A stretch of 64,000 nucleotides of DNA from Butyrivibrio sp. INlla16 (GTDB taxonomy: Bacteria > Bacillota > Clostridia > Lachnospirales > Lachnospiraceae). The notes beneath the pieces are model-generated. The model was not told where the DNA came from, did no database searches, and saw nothing but the letters and a program-made list of their open reading frames with translations. Positions 17,436 through 27,788 of the stretch are shown here, piece after piece. Positions within the stretch are counted from its first letter, which is position 1. Each line of letters opens with the position of its first letter. Both the position numbers and the translations under genes were made by a program. Location: contig NZ_FMYB01000011.1 in NCBI RefSeq assembly GCF_900104155.1, forward strand, positions 41,491 to 105,490, in the 5' to 3' direction.

Positions 17436-18671
17436 TTATATCGCATGTATAAACAAACCGCTAAGCAGCTTTGGTTCAAACCAGGTTGATTTAGGCGGCA
17501 TAAGGCGTCCTGCATCTGCTACAGCAAACAACTCATGAATATCTGTAGGATACATGGAAAAAGCAAGAACGCAGTCGTTTTTGCATCTCTTCTCAAGCTC
17601 GGATAGTCCTCTGATTCCACCAACAAAATCAATTCTTGGATCATTCTTAGGGTCACTGATATCAAGAAGAGGCGTCAGTACCTGATTTTGAAGCACACTG
17701 ACATCCAGCCCGTCAACAGCATCAGAGCTCTTTATTTCATCATGAGTATAAAGTCTGTACCACTTTCCTCCAAGAAGCATGCCAACTTCATATTTCCTTG
17801 AAGGTTTAACAGCTTCAGCCTCTTCCTTTACATCAAATTTTTCCGATATTTTGGAAAGGAACTCACTCTCGCTCATACCGTTTAAGTCTTTTATTACTCT
17901 GTTGTAATCCATGATCATGAGCTCGCTGTCAGGGAAAAGAACCGATAAAAAGAAATCATATTCTTTATTGCCTGTGGGATTCGGATCTGCTTCTCTTCTT
18001 TTTTTAGCGACTTTTACCGCGGAAGCACATCTGTGGTGACCGTCAGCAATATATATGCTGTCCATTCCCTCAAAGGCTGTCTTTATGGTGTCTATCTCAT
18101 TTTCATTATCCACGATAAAGACTCTGCTTTTTATTCCATCAGCGGTAACAAAATCATATACAGGCTTATCTTCTCCTTTTACTCTGTTAATGACACCTCT
18201 GATTGCTTCGTTTTCCCTGTAGCACAAAAAGATTGGTCCGGTCTGAGCATCACAGGTATCCACATGGTGAATTCTGTCGGCTTCCTTTTTTGCAAGAGTA
18301 TTCTCATGCTTTTTAATTATATTATTGTCGTAGTCTCTTACTGAGCTGCAGGCAACAATCCCAGTCTGAACCCTTCCGTTCATAGTCTGCTCGTAGAGGT
18401 AATAGCATGGTTTACTCTCGTGAACAAAAGTGCCGTCCTCGATTTCCCCCCACAGCATATCATGAGCCTTCCTGTATACTTCCTCAGAATACATATCGTA
18501 ATCTTCGGGAAACTGAGTCTCAGGTCTGTCTATCGCAAGAAATGACATGGGCTCCCTGACAACCTCTGCTCTTGCTTCTTCTCTGTTGTACACATCATAG
18601 GGAAGAGCCGCAACCCTGTCAGCTATATCTTCTCTTGGTCTGTAAGCCGCAAATGCTCTAATATCTGCCAT
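17436..18671 (-). CDS. DUF1015 family protein in the serine operon
   Basis: This 411-aa soluble protein carries the DUF1015 (COG4198) hallmarks: AALPYDVYNREEA near the N-terminus, KKHENTLAKKEADRIHHVDTCDAQTGP, and SIYIADGHHRCASAV (GHHR at 211-214). The GHHR motif resembles the nucleotide-binding motif of the ParB/Srx fold, which includes free-serine kinases such as SerK and SbnI. The gene follows serA by 27 bp in serC-serA-DUF1015, a context that points to serine or phosphoserine metabolism. No biochemical function is established to my knowledge. Kinase activity is inference. Confidence 0.85.
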   Translation of the reverse strand: MADIRAFAAYRPREDIADRVAALPYDVYNREEARAEVVREPMSFLAIDRPETQFPEDYDMYSEEVYRKAHDMLWGEIEDGTFVHESKPCYYLYEQTMNGRVQTGIVACSSVRDYDNNIIKKHENTLAKKEADRIHHVDTCDAQTGPIFLCYRENEAIRGVINRVKGEDKPVYDFVTADGIKSRVFIVDNENEIDTIKTAFEGMDSIYIADGHHRCASAVKVAKKRREADPNPTGNKEYDFFLSVLFPDSELMIMDYNRVIKDLNGMSESEFLSKISEKFDVKEEAEAVKPSRKYEVGMLLGGKWYRLYTHDEIKSSDAVDGLDVSVLQNQVLTPLLDISDPKNDPRIDFVGGIRGLSELEKRCKNDCVLAFSMYPTDIHELFAVADAGRLMPPKSTWFEPKLLSGLFIHAI

Positions 18672-18698
18672 TTAAATAAAGGTCCTTTCGATTATGTT

Positions 18699-19868
18699 TC
18701 AGACATCTTTTCTGACAACACGAACTCTGATAACGCCTTCGATATTCTTGAGTTTATCAGTAATTTCATCAGAAATGGTGCTCTCTACATCGATGATGGT
18801 ATAAGCGTAATCACCACGGGATTTATTGGTCATATTTGAAATATTGAATCCATCATTACCAAGAACCTGTGTAAATTTACCGATCATACCTGCAACATTC
18901 TTATGAATGATTGCAAATCTGGGACTTGTGCAGATACCCTGCTCACAGCGAGGCATATTTACTGAATTTACAATGTTACCGTTCTCTAGGTAATCTTTCA
19001 TCTGAAGAACAGCTTTCACTGCGCAGTTATCCTCTGATTCCTCTGTTGAAGCGCCAAGGTGAGGAATAACAATACAGCCATCATGACCTGCGGTAACAGT
19101 ATTCGGGAAGTCAGTAACATACTTTCTGATTTTTCCTGAATTGATTCCTGAAAGAACATCTGTCTCGTTGCAAAGAATATCTCTTGCGAGGTTGATGAGG
19201 ATAACACCCTTCTTCATCTTAGCTATAGCTTCGGCGTTAACCATGCCTTTTGTATTTTCAAGTGCAGGAACATGAATTGTTATAATATCGCACTTTGAAT
19301 AAATATCATCGACGTTAGTAACATGCTTAACATCAGAGGAAAGGCTCCATGCAGCATCAACAGAAAGATACGGATCATAACCATAAACATCCATACCTAA
19401 ATTTCTGGCAGCATTTGCCACTCTTACACCAATAGCTCCGAGGCCTATAATTCCGAGCTTCTTACCGGCAATCTCAGTACCTGCAAACTTTTTCTTTGTC
19501 TTCTCTGTAAGTTTTGCTATTTCAGGGTCACCCGCATTTGCACTTACCCACTGAACTCCACCGATGATATCACGGGAAGCGATGAGCATAGCTGCAATTA
19601 CCATTTCCTTTACACCGTTAGCATTTGCTCCGGGTGTATTGAATACAACAATGCCTTCCTCAGCGCAGCGATCTACGGGAATATTGTTGACTCCGGCACC
19701 TGCTCTTGCGATAGCAAGGAGATTCTCGGAAAACTCCATCTCGTTCATATTGGCACTTCTTACAAGTACACCATCTGCATCATCGATATTATCTACTACT
19801 TCATACTGATCTGTGAAATTGTTTAATCCAACCTTTGCAATAGGATTAAGGCACTTATATTTAAACAT
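18699..19868 (-). CDS. serA: D-3-phosphoglycerate dehydrogenase
   Basis: Catalyses the first step of serine synthesis, 3-phosphoglycerate to 3-phosphohydroxypyruvate with NAD+. The N-terminal substrate domain is short and is followed by the Rossmann motif LGIIGLGAIGVRVANAARN. The NLARDIL segment holds the catalytic Arg and IPHLGASTEESE the catalytic His. The C-terminal ACT domain starts at HKNVAGMIGKFTQVLG and suggests amino-acid feedback. At 389 aa it is the shorter form without an intervening domain. It lies 26 bp after serC in the same operon. Confidence 0.97.
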   Translation of the reverse strand: MFKYKCLNPIAKVGLNNFTDQYEVVDNIDDADGVLVRSANMNEMEFSENLLAIARAGAGVNNIPVDRCAEEGIVVFNTPGANANGVKEMVIAAMLIASRDIIGGVQWVSANAGDPEIAKLTEKTKKKFAGTEIAGKKLGIIGLGAIGVRVANAARNLGMDVYGYDPYLSVDAAWSLSSDVKHVTNVDDIYSKCDIITIHVPALENTKGMVNAEAIAKMKKGVILINLARDILCNETDVLSGINSGKIRKYVTDFPNTVTAGHDGCIVIPHLGASTEESEDNCAVKAVLQMKDYLENGNIVNSVNMPRCEQGICTSPRFAIIHKNVAGMIGKFTQVLGNDGFNISNMTNKSRGDYAYTIIDVESTISDEITDKLKNIEGVIRVRVVRKDV

Positions 19869-19894
19869 TTTATTCTCCTTTATCTATGATCCGA

Positions 19895-20977
19895 TCAACC
19901 ATTATTTTTCTCAAATGCTTCCATGAAGTCTACTAGCTTCTGTACGCCTTCCTTTGGCATAGCATTGTAGATACTTGCGCGCATTCCGCCTACGCTTCTG
20001 TGTCCCTTAAGACTTACAAGGCCGTTAGCTGTAGCCTCTGCGATGAATTTTGCATTGAGATCATCAGAATCTGTAACGAAAGGAACATTCATAAGTGATC
20101 TGTCTTCAGGCCTTACAGTACCCTTGAACATCTTGCTGTTATCAAGGAAATCATAGAGAATTGCAGCCTTCTCCTCATTTCTCTTCTTCATCTCTACAAG
20201 GCCGCCCTGAGACTTAAGCCACTTGAATACCAGTCCGCACATATAAATTGCCCAGCAGTTGGGAGTATTGTAAAGAGAACCGTTGTCTGCCTGTGTCTTC
20301 CACTTAAGCATCGTAGGAACGAAATCAGGAACATCATCTCTAATGAGGTCTTCTCTGATAATACTAATTACAAGACCGGCAGGACCTACATTCTTTTGAA
20401 CACCGCCATAGATAACCCCGTAATCATTTACATTTACAGGCTCAGAAAGGAAGCATGAAGATACATCCGAAACAAGGATATGTCCCTTAGTATTGGGAAG
20501 CTTCTTAAACTTTGTGCCGTAAATTGTGTTATTTTCACAGATATATACATAATCTGCATCTTCTGGAATATCCAGATCGGAGCAATCCGGAATGTATGAG
20601 AAAGTCTTGTCTGCACTTGATGCAACCTCTACAGCATCGCCGTACTTTTTAGCCTCAGCAAGGGCCTTCTTAGCCCACTGACCAGTAACAATATATGCCG
20701 CCTTTTTGTTCTGCATAAGGTTCATCGGAACAGCTGCAAACTGCTGGCTAGCACCTCCCTGGAGGAATAAAACCTTATAGTTGTCCGGAATATTCATAAG
20801 ATCTCTGATATCCTGTTCAGCTGTCTGAATAACCTGATCAAACGTTTTTGATCTGTGACTCATCTCATTGATGGACATACCGCAACCGTTATAATCAAGC
20901 ATTTCTGCCGCTGCCTGCTTCAAAACCTCTTCCGGAAGTACTGCCGGACCTGCACTAAAATTGTAAACTCGTGACAC
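19895..20977 (-). CDS. serC: Phosphoserine aminotransferase
   Basis: A PLP-dependent aminotransferase (360 aa) that converts 3-phosphohydroxypyruvate and glutamate to O-phosphoserine. The N-terminus YNFSAGPAVLPEEVL is diagnostic, as are LFLQGGASQQFAAVPMN and the PLP lysine in YGGVQKNVGPAGL. The start is GTG at 20977, with AGGAGG about eight bases upstream. It is the first gene of serC-serA-DUF1015. No phosphoserine phosphatase (serB) is in the window. Confidence 0.97.
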   Translation of the reverse strand: MSRVYNFSAGPAVLPEEVLKQAAAEMLDYNGCGMSINEMSHRSKTFDQVIQTAEQDIRDLMNIPDNYKVLFLQGGASQQFAAVPMNLMQNKKAAYIVTGQWAKKALAEAKKYGDAVEVASSADKTFSYIPDCSDLDIPEDADYVYICENNTIYGTKFKKLPNTKGHILVSDVSSCFLSEPVNVNDYGVIYGGVQKNVGPAGLVISIIREDLIRDDVPDFVPTMLKWKTQADNGSLYNTPNCWAIYMCGLVFKWLKSQGGLVEMKKRNEEKAAILYDFLDNSKMFKGTVRPEDRSLMNVPFVTDSDDLNAKFIAEATANGLVSLKGHRSVGGMRASIYNAMPKEGVQKLVDFMEAFEKNNG

Positions 20978-21030
20978 TGTTTCTTTCCTCCTGTTTTTTC
21001 CAAAAATACAAAAATTTTTTTCACACTTTT

Positions 21031-21052
21031 ACACTTTACTTTTTCAAAGTGT
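21031..21052 (-). promoter_or_regulatory. Inverted repeat in the serC leader, possible operator
   Basis: ACACTTT and AAAGTGT arms around an 8-base spacer lie just downstream of the serC -10 element, in a position suited to a repressor. A half-copy (ACACTTTT) lies beside it. There is no match to a regulator I can name. Confidence 0.35.
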
Positions 21053-21059
21053 TAATACT

Positions 21060-21087
21060 ATTCTATATAGAAATATTTTTTTGTCAA
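21060..21087 (-). promoter_or_regulatory. Putative sigma-A promoter of the serCA operon
   Basis: Minus-strand TTGACA (21082-21087, perfect) and TAGAAT (21060-21065) are 16 bp apart, about 80 bp upstream of the GTG start. Confidence 0.65.
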
Positions 21088-21130
21088 CTATATATTCAAT
21101 AATTAATGTTATTTAATAATTCTAAAATAA

Positions 21131-21157
21131 AAAATGATGTCACACGGACATCATTTT
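21131..21157. terminator. Bidirectional terminator-like hairpin
   Basis: aaatgatgtc and gacatcattt arms with a 5-base loop, with A/T tracts on both sides. It lies between the L,D-transpeptidase stop and the serC promoter, so it probably insulates serC from readthrough. Confidence 0.65.
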
Positions 21158-21194
21158 TATCTCTTAAAAACAAATCTTCTATTAAACTGATAAG

Positions 21195-21220
21195 CAATAA
21201 AAAAGCGGAATATCTTCGCT
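21195..21220 (-). terminator. Terminator-like hairpin after the L,D-transpeptidase
   Basis: On the minus strand AGCGAA and TTCCGCT arms with an imperfect match are followed by TTTTTT. It is the first of two hairpins downstream of the stop at 21257. Confidence 0.5.
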
Positions 21221-21256
21221 GCTTCTTTGCGAATTATTATAAGCTTTAATTCTTTA

Positions 21257-22753
21257 TCAATAATATAAAAGGACCGGCACACCAACATCTACGAGCTCAT
21301 AAAGTCTTTCCATGAGATCCAGAGGAGAATTGATACATCCGTGTGAGCCTGAATGTTTATATATCTCACCGCCGAATTCGCTTCTCCAGGTAGCATCATG
21401 AATTCCAATTCCTTTATTAACTCCAAGCCAATAATTCACGTAGGACGCATAATCCACTCCGCGAAGAATCGTATGATATCTTTTATTATATATATGAAAA
21501 AGCCCTACCGGGGTACCACGCCCAAGCGCAGTATTACCGGTAACTATATCATATTGAATGGTTAGTTTTCCGTTCTTATAATATCTTAATCTCTGATTGC
21601 CCATATCAACTAGAATATATTCATCCCCGAGCTCTTTTGCATCTATTGCAAAGGATTTGTTCGGAAATGTTATTTCGGTTTCAGCAGGCCCCATGCCCTC
21701 CACAGAGTTTACAAAATCCTCGAATTCCTGCTTTTCATCATAAAGTTTTCCGTTCTTGTTACCACTTACATAAATAGTACTTTTCTGGCCTTTCTGGTAT
21801 CTTTCTATACAATTGTTGGTGTCATATTTCCTTAGCCCCTCGCAAACAAAATCATAGATTTTTGAGCAGCTAAGAAGAAGATTTCCTTCCTTATCGGTTA
21901 TGAATTCCTCTTCTACCTTGTAGTCCTCATCCGGGAATTCAATCATCTTATCGCCGGCAAGGAAGAATCCTTTTCCGGGATTTTCCTCATCAAAATCTTC
22001 GTCCCGGGCCTCTTCAAGTTCATCAATTTTAACAATCCAGTCCGCTAAATCGGATGAATCTGCCTTCATCAAATTTTCGCCGATTTTGATTGAAGCTTTA
22101 ATATTCTGAACGCTCTCGATCTTATCATAAAGTGCCTTTAATTCTTTATCATTTTCGGTTATTGTTCTTACATCGTACAACTCTTTATTACTACTAAGAT
22201 CCAATTCATAGACTTTATTGTAAAATCCCTCTTTTACACTTTCGTAGAACTTGTCGAAATTAGGTGTCTTCTGATCACACACTTCAAGATAGAAACCTTC
22301 ATCATTGCTTTTTAATTCGTAAGAATCCGATCTTTCCACATCAAAAATAGCCCAGGTAGACAATAAGTCCATAAGTTTATTCTCATCAAACGTCGGATTT
22401 CCCGGTATTTTTTTACTTCTGGAAGTTAACAGATTGATTCCCCACGCAAAAGGATTCTGGTCATCTAGCATTTTTTTGAGTTCATCGTAATAATCAACCT
22501 TGAAATCAATTGCATTTGCATCAATAAAGAATTTCTCACCCTCAGCGGAAGATATAATCATTCCGCTGTAGTATGAGTTATTTATAAGATCGGTATTGGC
22601 TTCTTCCGCTGTTTTTCCGGTGCAATAAATATTATTTATCCATGTTCCGTATGCGTAGGTGTCATTATAGTAGAACCCAAGCATCAGATAGACCGCTATC
22701 AGCGATAACACGGAAAAAGCCAATAATGTGTATAAGATTCCCCGCTTATTCAT
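21257..22753 (-). CDS. L,D-transpeptidase (YkuD) with N-terminal membrane anchor
   Basis: The protein has 498 aa. One TM helix (about 7-27) anchors a long extracytoplasmic region of the peptidoglycan-binding-4 type often found before YkuD domains. The C-terminal YkuD domain has the active-site signature HSGSHGCIN (Cys about 473) and the preceding IHDATWRSEFGG. YkuD enzymes form 3-3 cross-links in peptidoglycan or attach proteins to it, using a Cys nucleophile. It starts 18 bp after ilvB, so it may be read from the ilv/leu transcript, but there is no metabolic link. Confidence 0.93.
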   Translation of the reverse strand: MNKRGILYTLLAFSVLSLIAVYLMLGFYYNDTYAYGTWINNIYCTGKTAEEANTDLINNSYYSGMIISSAEGEKFFIDANAIDFKVDYYDELKKMLDDQNPFAWGINLLTSRSKKIPGNPTFDENKLMDLLSTWAIFDVERSDSYELKSNDEGFYLEVCDQKTPNFDKFYESVKEGFYNKVYELDLSSNKELYDVRTITENDKELKALYDKIESVQNIKASIKIGENLMKADSSDLADWIVKIDELEEARDEDFDEENPGKGFFLAGDKMIEFPDEDYKVEEEFITDKEGNLLLSCSKIYDFVCEGLRKYDTNNCIERYQKGQKSTIYVSGNKNGKLYDEKQEFEDFVNSVEGMGPAETEITFPNKSFAIDAKELGDEYILVDMGNQRLRYYKNGKLTIQYDIVTGNTALGRGTPVGLFHIYNKRYHTILRGVDYASYVNYWLGVNKGIGIHDATWRSEFGGEIYKHSGSHGCINSPLDLMERLYELVDVGVPVLLYY

Positions 22754-22771
22754 ACCTTACCCTGAACAGAA

Positions 22772-24457
22772 TTATGCTCTGTCCTTATCCTCTAAGTCTT
22801 TCTCATCAAAAGCTTCACTGATAGAACCGCCAGGTGAAACCATAGGAAATACCTTCTCATCAGGGTCAACCGCTATATCGATGAGAACAGGTCCCTTCGC
22901 TGCAAGAGCTTTTTTAAGAGCAGCTTCAACTTCATCCTTCTTCTTTACTCTTATAGCCATGCACCCAAGGCCTTCTGCAACCTTACAGTAATCAACCTTA
23001 TCTGTAAGAACAGTATTTGAATAATGCTGATTGTAATAAAGATTCTGCCATTGTCTTACCATACCAAGAACCTGATTGTTTATAACAACTTCTATTACAT
23101 GAATATCATATCTGCTTGCTGTCGCAAGTTCGTTCATATTCATTCGAAAACATCCGTCACCGGCTATATTAACAACAGTCTTGTCAGGCATTCCGACCTT
23201 AGCACCTATAGCCGCTCCCAGTCCGTAACCCATAGTTCCAAGGCCGCCTGAGGTAAGGAAGGTTCTCGGATGCTTAAACTTGTAAAACTGGGCAGTCCAC
23301 ATCTGGTGCTGACCTACATCGGTTGAAACGATTGCTTCACCATCAGTAAGTTTATCAAGAGTTTCTATAACATAAGGACATGTAAGTCCCTTCTTGTCAT
23401 AACGAAGAGGAAACTGCTTTTCGTACTCTTTTATATGCGATATCCATTCAGCATGATTTTGCTGAGTAAGCTTATCATTAATTTTACTGAGTACCTCTTT
23501 TAAATCACCAACGATGGAGAAGTCTGTCCTGATGTTCTTGTTTATTTCTGCAGCATCAATATCAATCTGAAGTATCTTAGCCTTTTTGGCGAAGGTCTTT
23601 GCATTACCGATTACTCTGTCAGAGAATCTTGCTCCCAGGGTAATGAGGAGATCACATTCACTTACACCAAAATTTGAGGTTTTGGTCCCATGCATACCTA
23701 TCATACCCGTATAAAGGCTATTATGTCCGCTAAAAGCACCTTTTCCCATAAGGGTATCACATACCGGTGCCTGAATCCTTTCAGCCAGAGTAAGAAGCTC
23801 TTTATCAGCTCCGGAGATAACCGCACCGCCGCCCACATATATAAAAGGCTTCTTGGCGTGCTCAATCATCTTTACAGCCGTTTTAATATCATCTTCGGTA
23901 TATTTAAGAGGTTTTTCTTTATGAACAGGCTTTTGGGGCTTATAATCGCATTTATTTGCGGTTACATCCTTTGTAATGTCCACAATAACAGGGCCGGGTC
24001 TGCCGCTTCTTGCGATATCAAAAGCCTTTCTTATGGTTTCTGCAAGCTTTTTAACATCTTTTACAATATATCCGTGCTTTGTTATGGGCATTGTAATCCC
24101 GGTAATATCAACCTCCTGGAAAGTATCCTTTCCAAGCAGCGGAAGATTTACATTACAGGTAATAGCAACCATTGGAACAGAATCCATGTAAGCGGTAGCA
24201 ATACCGGTAACAAGATTTGTTGAACCGGGGCCACTGGTTGCAAGACAAACACCGACTTTTCCCGTTGACCTTGCATAACCGTCGGCAGCATGTGATGCTC
24301 CCTGCTCATGAGAAGTCAGAATATGTTTTATCTTATCCTGCTGTTTGTAAAGCTCATCATATACATTAAGAATTGTTCCGCCCGGATAGCCGAAAACAGT
24401 ATCTACTCCCTGTTCCTTAAGGCATTCCAGGACAATTTGTGCTCCCGTAAGCTGCAT
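22772..24457 (-). CDS. ilvB: Acetolactate synthase large subunit
   Basis: A ThDP-dependent enzyme of branched-chain amino-acid synthesis that condenses two pyruvates to acetolactate or pyruvate with 2-oxobutyrate. Signatures are GYPGGTILNVYDEL, the catalytic Glu in ILTSHEQGASHAADGYARSTGKVG, and the ThDP motif GDGCFRMNMNELATASRYDIHVIEVVINN. At 561 aa it is the biosynthetic AHAS form. No regulatory small subunit gene (ilvN/ilvH) is adjacent. It lies 16 bp after ilvD. Confidence 0.96.
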   Translation of the reverse strand: MQLTGAQIVLECLKEQGVDTVFGYPGGTILNVYDELYKQQDKIKHILTSHEQGASHAADGYARSTGKVGVCLATSGPGSTNLVTGIATAYMDSVPMVAITCNVNLPLLGKDTFQEVDITGITMPITKHGYIVKDVKKLAETIRKAFDIARSGRPGPVIVDITKDVTANKCDYKPQKPVHKEKPLKYTEDDIKTAVKMIEHAKKPFIYVGGGAVISGADKELLTLAERIQAPVCDTLMGKGAFSGHNSLYTGMIGMHGTKTSNFGVSECDLLITLGARFSDRVIGNAKTFAKKAKILQIDIDAAEINKNIRTDFSIVGDLKEVLSKINDKLTQQNHAEWISHIKEYEKQFPLRYDKKGLTCPYVIETLDKLTDGEAIVSTDVGQHQMWTAQFYKFKHPRTFLTSGGLGTMGYGLGAAIGAKVGMPDKTVVNIAGDGCFRMNMNELATASRYDIHVIEVVINNQVLGMVRQWQNLYYNQHYSNTVLTDKVDYCKVAEGLGCMAIRVKKKDEVEAALKKALAAKGPVLIDIAVDPDEKVFPMVSPGGSISEAFDEKDLEDKDRA

Positions 24458-24473
24458 TATACTTATGCTCCTT

Positions 24474-26138
24474 TTACTTTATTTCTAAGATAGCGCCTCT
24501 GTTACCACTGGTAACCATCTTTTCATAGCGTGAAAGATATCCTGTTGTTACCTTGGGCTGTCTCGGCTTCCACTGTGCCTTTCTCTTTGCAAGTTCCTCA
24601 TCGGATATTTTAACATCGAGCTTATTATTATTAATATCAATGGAAATAATATCGCCTTCCTGAACAAGCGCTATAGGTCCTCCGACAGCTGCCTCCGGTG
24701 AAACATGTCCAATGGAAGCGCCTCTGCTTGCTCCTGAGAATCTTCCATCTGTTATAAGGGCAACGGAAGAGCCAAGTCCCATACCTGCAATTGCGGATGT
24801 AGGATTAAGCATTTCTCTCATTCCGGGGCCACCCTTAGGTCCTTCATATCTGATAACAACTACATCTCCAGCTACAATCTTACCACCAAGAATAGCAGCA
24901 ATTGCATCTTCTTCGCAGTCAAATACTCTTGCAGGTCCTTCATGAGCCATCATCTCCGGAACTACAGCAGATCTCTTTACGATACCGGTATCAGGCGCAA
25001 GATTTCCTTTAAGGACTGCTATTCCACCATTTGGCATATAGGGATTCTCAATAGGTCTGATAACCTCCGGATCAAGATTTCTTACATTGGCAATATTTTC
25101 TCCTACAGTCTTTCCTGTGCAGGTAATAAGATCGGTGTGAAGAAGGTTCTTCTTGTTAAGCTCAGCCATAACAGCATAAATACCGCCTGCCTCGTTAAGA
25201 TCCTCCATATATGTAGGACCTGCAGGTGCAAGGTGACAAAGATTGGGAGTGCGATCTGAAATCTCGTTCGCCATCTCCATATCAATATCAATTCCTGCTT
25301 CATGCGCAATTGCGGGAATATGAAGCATGGTGTTCGTAGAGCATCCAAGAGCCATATCCATAGCAAGTGCATTTTCAAAAGCTTCCTTGGTCATAATATC
25401 TCTTGGACGGATATTGTTTTTAACAAGCTCCATTATCTGGTAGCCTGCCTTCTTAGCAAGTCTGATACGTGCCGAATATACAGCAGGAATTGTTCCATTA
25501 CCACGAAGCCCCATTCCGATTGCTTCGGTAAGACAATTCATGGAGTTTGCGGTGTACATTCCTGAACAAGATCCGCAGGTAGGGCAAACCTTTTCTTCAA
25601 ATTCGGAAAGCTCGTCTTCTGTCATATTACCGGCAGAATAGGTTCCGACTGCCTCGAACATGGAACTTAAGGATCTCTTTTTTCCTCCTACCCTTCCTGC
25701 CATCATCGGTCCGCCGGAACAGAAAATAGTAGGTATATTCACTCTTGCAGCAGCCATAAGAAGTCCGGGAACGTTCTTGTCACAGTTGGGTATCATTACC
25801 ATACCATCAAAAGCGTGTGCCATAGCAAGGCACTCGGTGCTGTCCGCAACAAGATCTCTTGTAACAAGTGAGTATTTCATTCCGATATGTCCCATTGCAA
25901 TACCGTCACATACTGCTATTGCAGGTACAATAACAGGCATTCCGCCGGCTTCCGCAACGCCAAGCTTTACCGCCTGGGCAATTCGGTCAAGTTCCATATG
26001 TCCGGGAATAATATCACTCTGAGAACTGACAATACCGATAAGAGGCTTTTTCCTCTCCTCAGCAGTAAAACCAAGTGCATTAAACAGACTTCTGTGAGGT
26101 GCCTGTTGAAGTCCTTCCATTACGCGATCACTGTTCAT
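24474..26138 (-). CDS. ilvD: Dihydroxy-acid dehydratase
   Basis: An Fe-S dehydratase (554 aa) that makes the 2-oxo acids of valine and isoleucine. Cluster cysteines are visible in PNCDKNVPG and [16 protein letters not shown], with the one in [29 protein letters not shown] is the family C-terminal signature. Fits the leuB-(membrane protein)-ilvD-ilvB order. Confidence 0.97.
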   Translation of the reverse strand: MNSDRVMEGLQQAPHRSLFNALGFTAEERKKPLIGIVSSQSDIIPGHMELDRIAQAVKLGVAEAGGMPVIVPAIAVCDGIAMGHIGMKYSLVTRDLVADSTECLAMAHAFDGMVMIPNCDKNVPGLLMAAARVNIPTIFCSGGPMMAGRVGGKKRSLSSMFEAVGTYSAGNMTEDELSEFEEKVCPTCGSCSGMYTANSMNCLTEAIGMGLRGNGTIPAVYSARIRLAKKAGYQIMELVKNNIRPRDIMTKEAFENALAMDMALGCSTNTMLHIPAIAHEAGIDIDMEMANEISDRTPNLCHLAPAGPTYMEDLNEAGGIYAVMAELNKKNLLHTDLITCTGKTVGENIANVRNLDPEVIRPIENPYMPNGGIAVLKGNLAPDTGIVKRSAVVPEMMAHEGPARVFDCEEDAIAAILGGKIVAGDVVVIRYEGPKGGPGMREMLNPTSAIAGMGLGSSVALITDGRFSGASRGASIGHVSPEAAVGGPIALVQEGDIISIDINNNKLDVKISDEELAKRKAQWKPRQPKVTTGYLSRYEKMVTSGNRGAILEIK

Positions 26139-26147
26139 AATAACCTC

Positions 26148-27788
26148 CTATCTTTTGTAAAGAACAAAGTCTTCATTTTCATAAAAAATAAAATAATTGG
26201 CATTTATATAGTCCCAGGGTAAAGATTCATAATTCGCATAAAACTTCCAGCTATCCTCCCCAGTATACCCTTCTGTCATCATATCTCTGTCAACAAGAAT
26301 ATAATCACAGTCTGTAACATCTGAATTTTCACATTCAATATTCCAACCAAACTTAAGCAAGTATTGCTGATCACAATCAAGGACGCAGATATTCTTTTTT
26401 TGAGACGGATGAGCTATATACAAAGCATTATAACAATTCGTCTCACGAATGCCATATTGGCTGTGATATTCCGGTTTCAGCATAAGAACCACGCAGAAAA
26501 CTATCATAGCTATTACCGGCACCCATTTGATCATAGCTCTTAGAGACCCGGCATTCTCGTTTTTTCTTAAAAAATATCTCAGCATTGTGCTCTGATGTTC
26601 AAGTACAAACGCATATGCAATTGCAGTAAGAACACCCACATAGGAAAACACCCTGTAATAAGGGAGTTTAGCCTGAATGATCAGTATAATGGGATAGCCC
26701 ATTATATTAAAAATCATCAAAAGATTAAATATAGTTCTGCTGTTTTCAAAATGTCTGACACACTCGGCAATCAGTATTATCAGTGCACATATTGAAATCA
26801 AAAGAGTCACTATGCCGAATCCCGGAAACATAAGTCCGCTTAAGGATTTAGTCCAGCTGGCAAAACTGGTGAAGTATCCGGTTCTGCTCACACTCTGAAT
26901 ATATGGCTGAGAAAGCATATAATTAAGGCCTTCCCGCACCGTAGCAAAAGGATGTGACAATATAAGCTTAGTATGAGACATCCCAAAGAATTGCCCCGCT
27001 TCATCCTTTACCAGAAGATTTGAACCGACAGCAAGCCATATTATCAGGTACAGACAAAATACAATTACAGCTGAAATAAGGCCTGTAATAATACAGTTTT
27101 TCAGTCTTTTAAAGTATCTTGTCTTCCATATAGAATCACGATAATCATAAGTCCTGTATCCATTTACCAAAAGAAATATTCCGGCAGCAAGGCAGGATGG
27201 TATCACCCAGTAAATACTACTCGGTAATGTATATAAACCAAGTATTAATGCAAAACCAAAGACAATGTAATCGGGAAGTTTAAATTCCTCCGATCTGCAT
27301 ATAATCGTAAGTTGTCGCAGAGTAATCAAAAAGCATGTACAGGCCAGAGTATACCCTCTCCCCTGTATTGACAGGTCATTAACCAGCATGCAGGAAAAGA
27401 AAAGAAGCATTGCGCCATACGCATAGCAATCTTCCAAAAACCTTCTGCTCAGTCTGTATACAAGATACGGATTAAAAACAGCGCAAAGAAATGATATTCC
27501 CCTCAGCCCTATATATGAGTTGCCAAATGTATTGAGCAGTGATGACAGAACAGAATATCCAACATGATTGTTGGGAAGTGGCCAGTGGATAGCGGAATAT
27601 ACCGGCCCTCTGCTTATAAAATAATAATATGTATAGAGCTCATCATACCAGGGGGTTAGATAAGTGGCCCTCCAAATATAGTAAAAAGCCATTGCTATTA
27701 TAGAGAGAACCACAACCATATCTATCGGTTCCTGGGGCAGATAATCGTATAAAGTTTTATCTTCAGGTTCAGTTGATTCTCGAAGCAA
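26148..27788 (-). CDS. Polytopic membrane protein of the GT-C (GT39/ArnT-like) glycosyltransferase type
   Basis: This 546-aa protein has about ten or more hydrophobic helices. Between the first two, the loop [13 protein letters not shown] carries the acidic DE motif that GT-C enzymes use near the first extracytoplasmic loop, and [13 protein letters not shown] follows. The C-terminus is a small soluble domain ([27 protein letters not shown]). GT-C enzymes transfer sugars from polyprenyl-phosphate donors outside the membrane; the acceptor here is unknown. It is wedged between leuB (overlap 20 bp) and ilvD (9 bp), an odd place for it. Confidence 0.75.
   Translation of the reverse strand: MLRESTEPEDKTLYDYLPQEPIDMVVVLSIIAMAFYYIWRATYLTPWYDELYTYYYFISRGPVYSAIHWPLPNNHVGYSVLSSLLNTFGNSYIGLRGISFLCAVFNPYLVYRLSRRFLEDCYAYGAMLLFFSCMLVNDLSIQGRGYTLACTCFLITLRQLTIICRSEEFKLPDYIVFGFALILGLYTLPSSIYWVIPSCLAAGIFLLVNGYRTYDYRDSIWKTRYFKRLKNCIITGLISAVIVFCLYLIIWLAVGSNLLVKDEAGQFFGMSHTKLILSHPFATVREGLNYMLSQPYIQSVSRTGYFTSFASWTKSLSGLMFPGFGIVTLLISICALIILIAECVRHFENSRTIFNLLMIFNIMGYPIILIIQAKLPYYRVFSYVGVLTAIAYAFVLEHQSTMLRYFLRKNENAGSLRAMIKWVPVIAMIVFCVVLMLKPEYHSQYGIRETNCYNALYIAHPSQKKNICVLDCDQQYLLKFGWNIECENSDVTDCDYILVDRDMMTEGYTGEDSWKFYANYESLPWDYINANYFIFYENEDFVLYKR

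Noticed and set aside
20978..21087. Possible T-box or serine riboswitch before serC
   Set aside because: The leader is only about 80 nt, with no specifier loop, T-box sequence or antiterminator.
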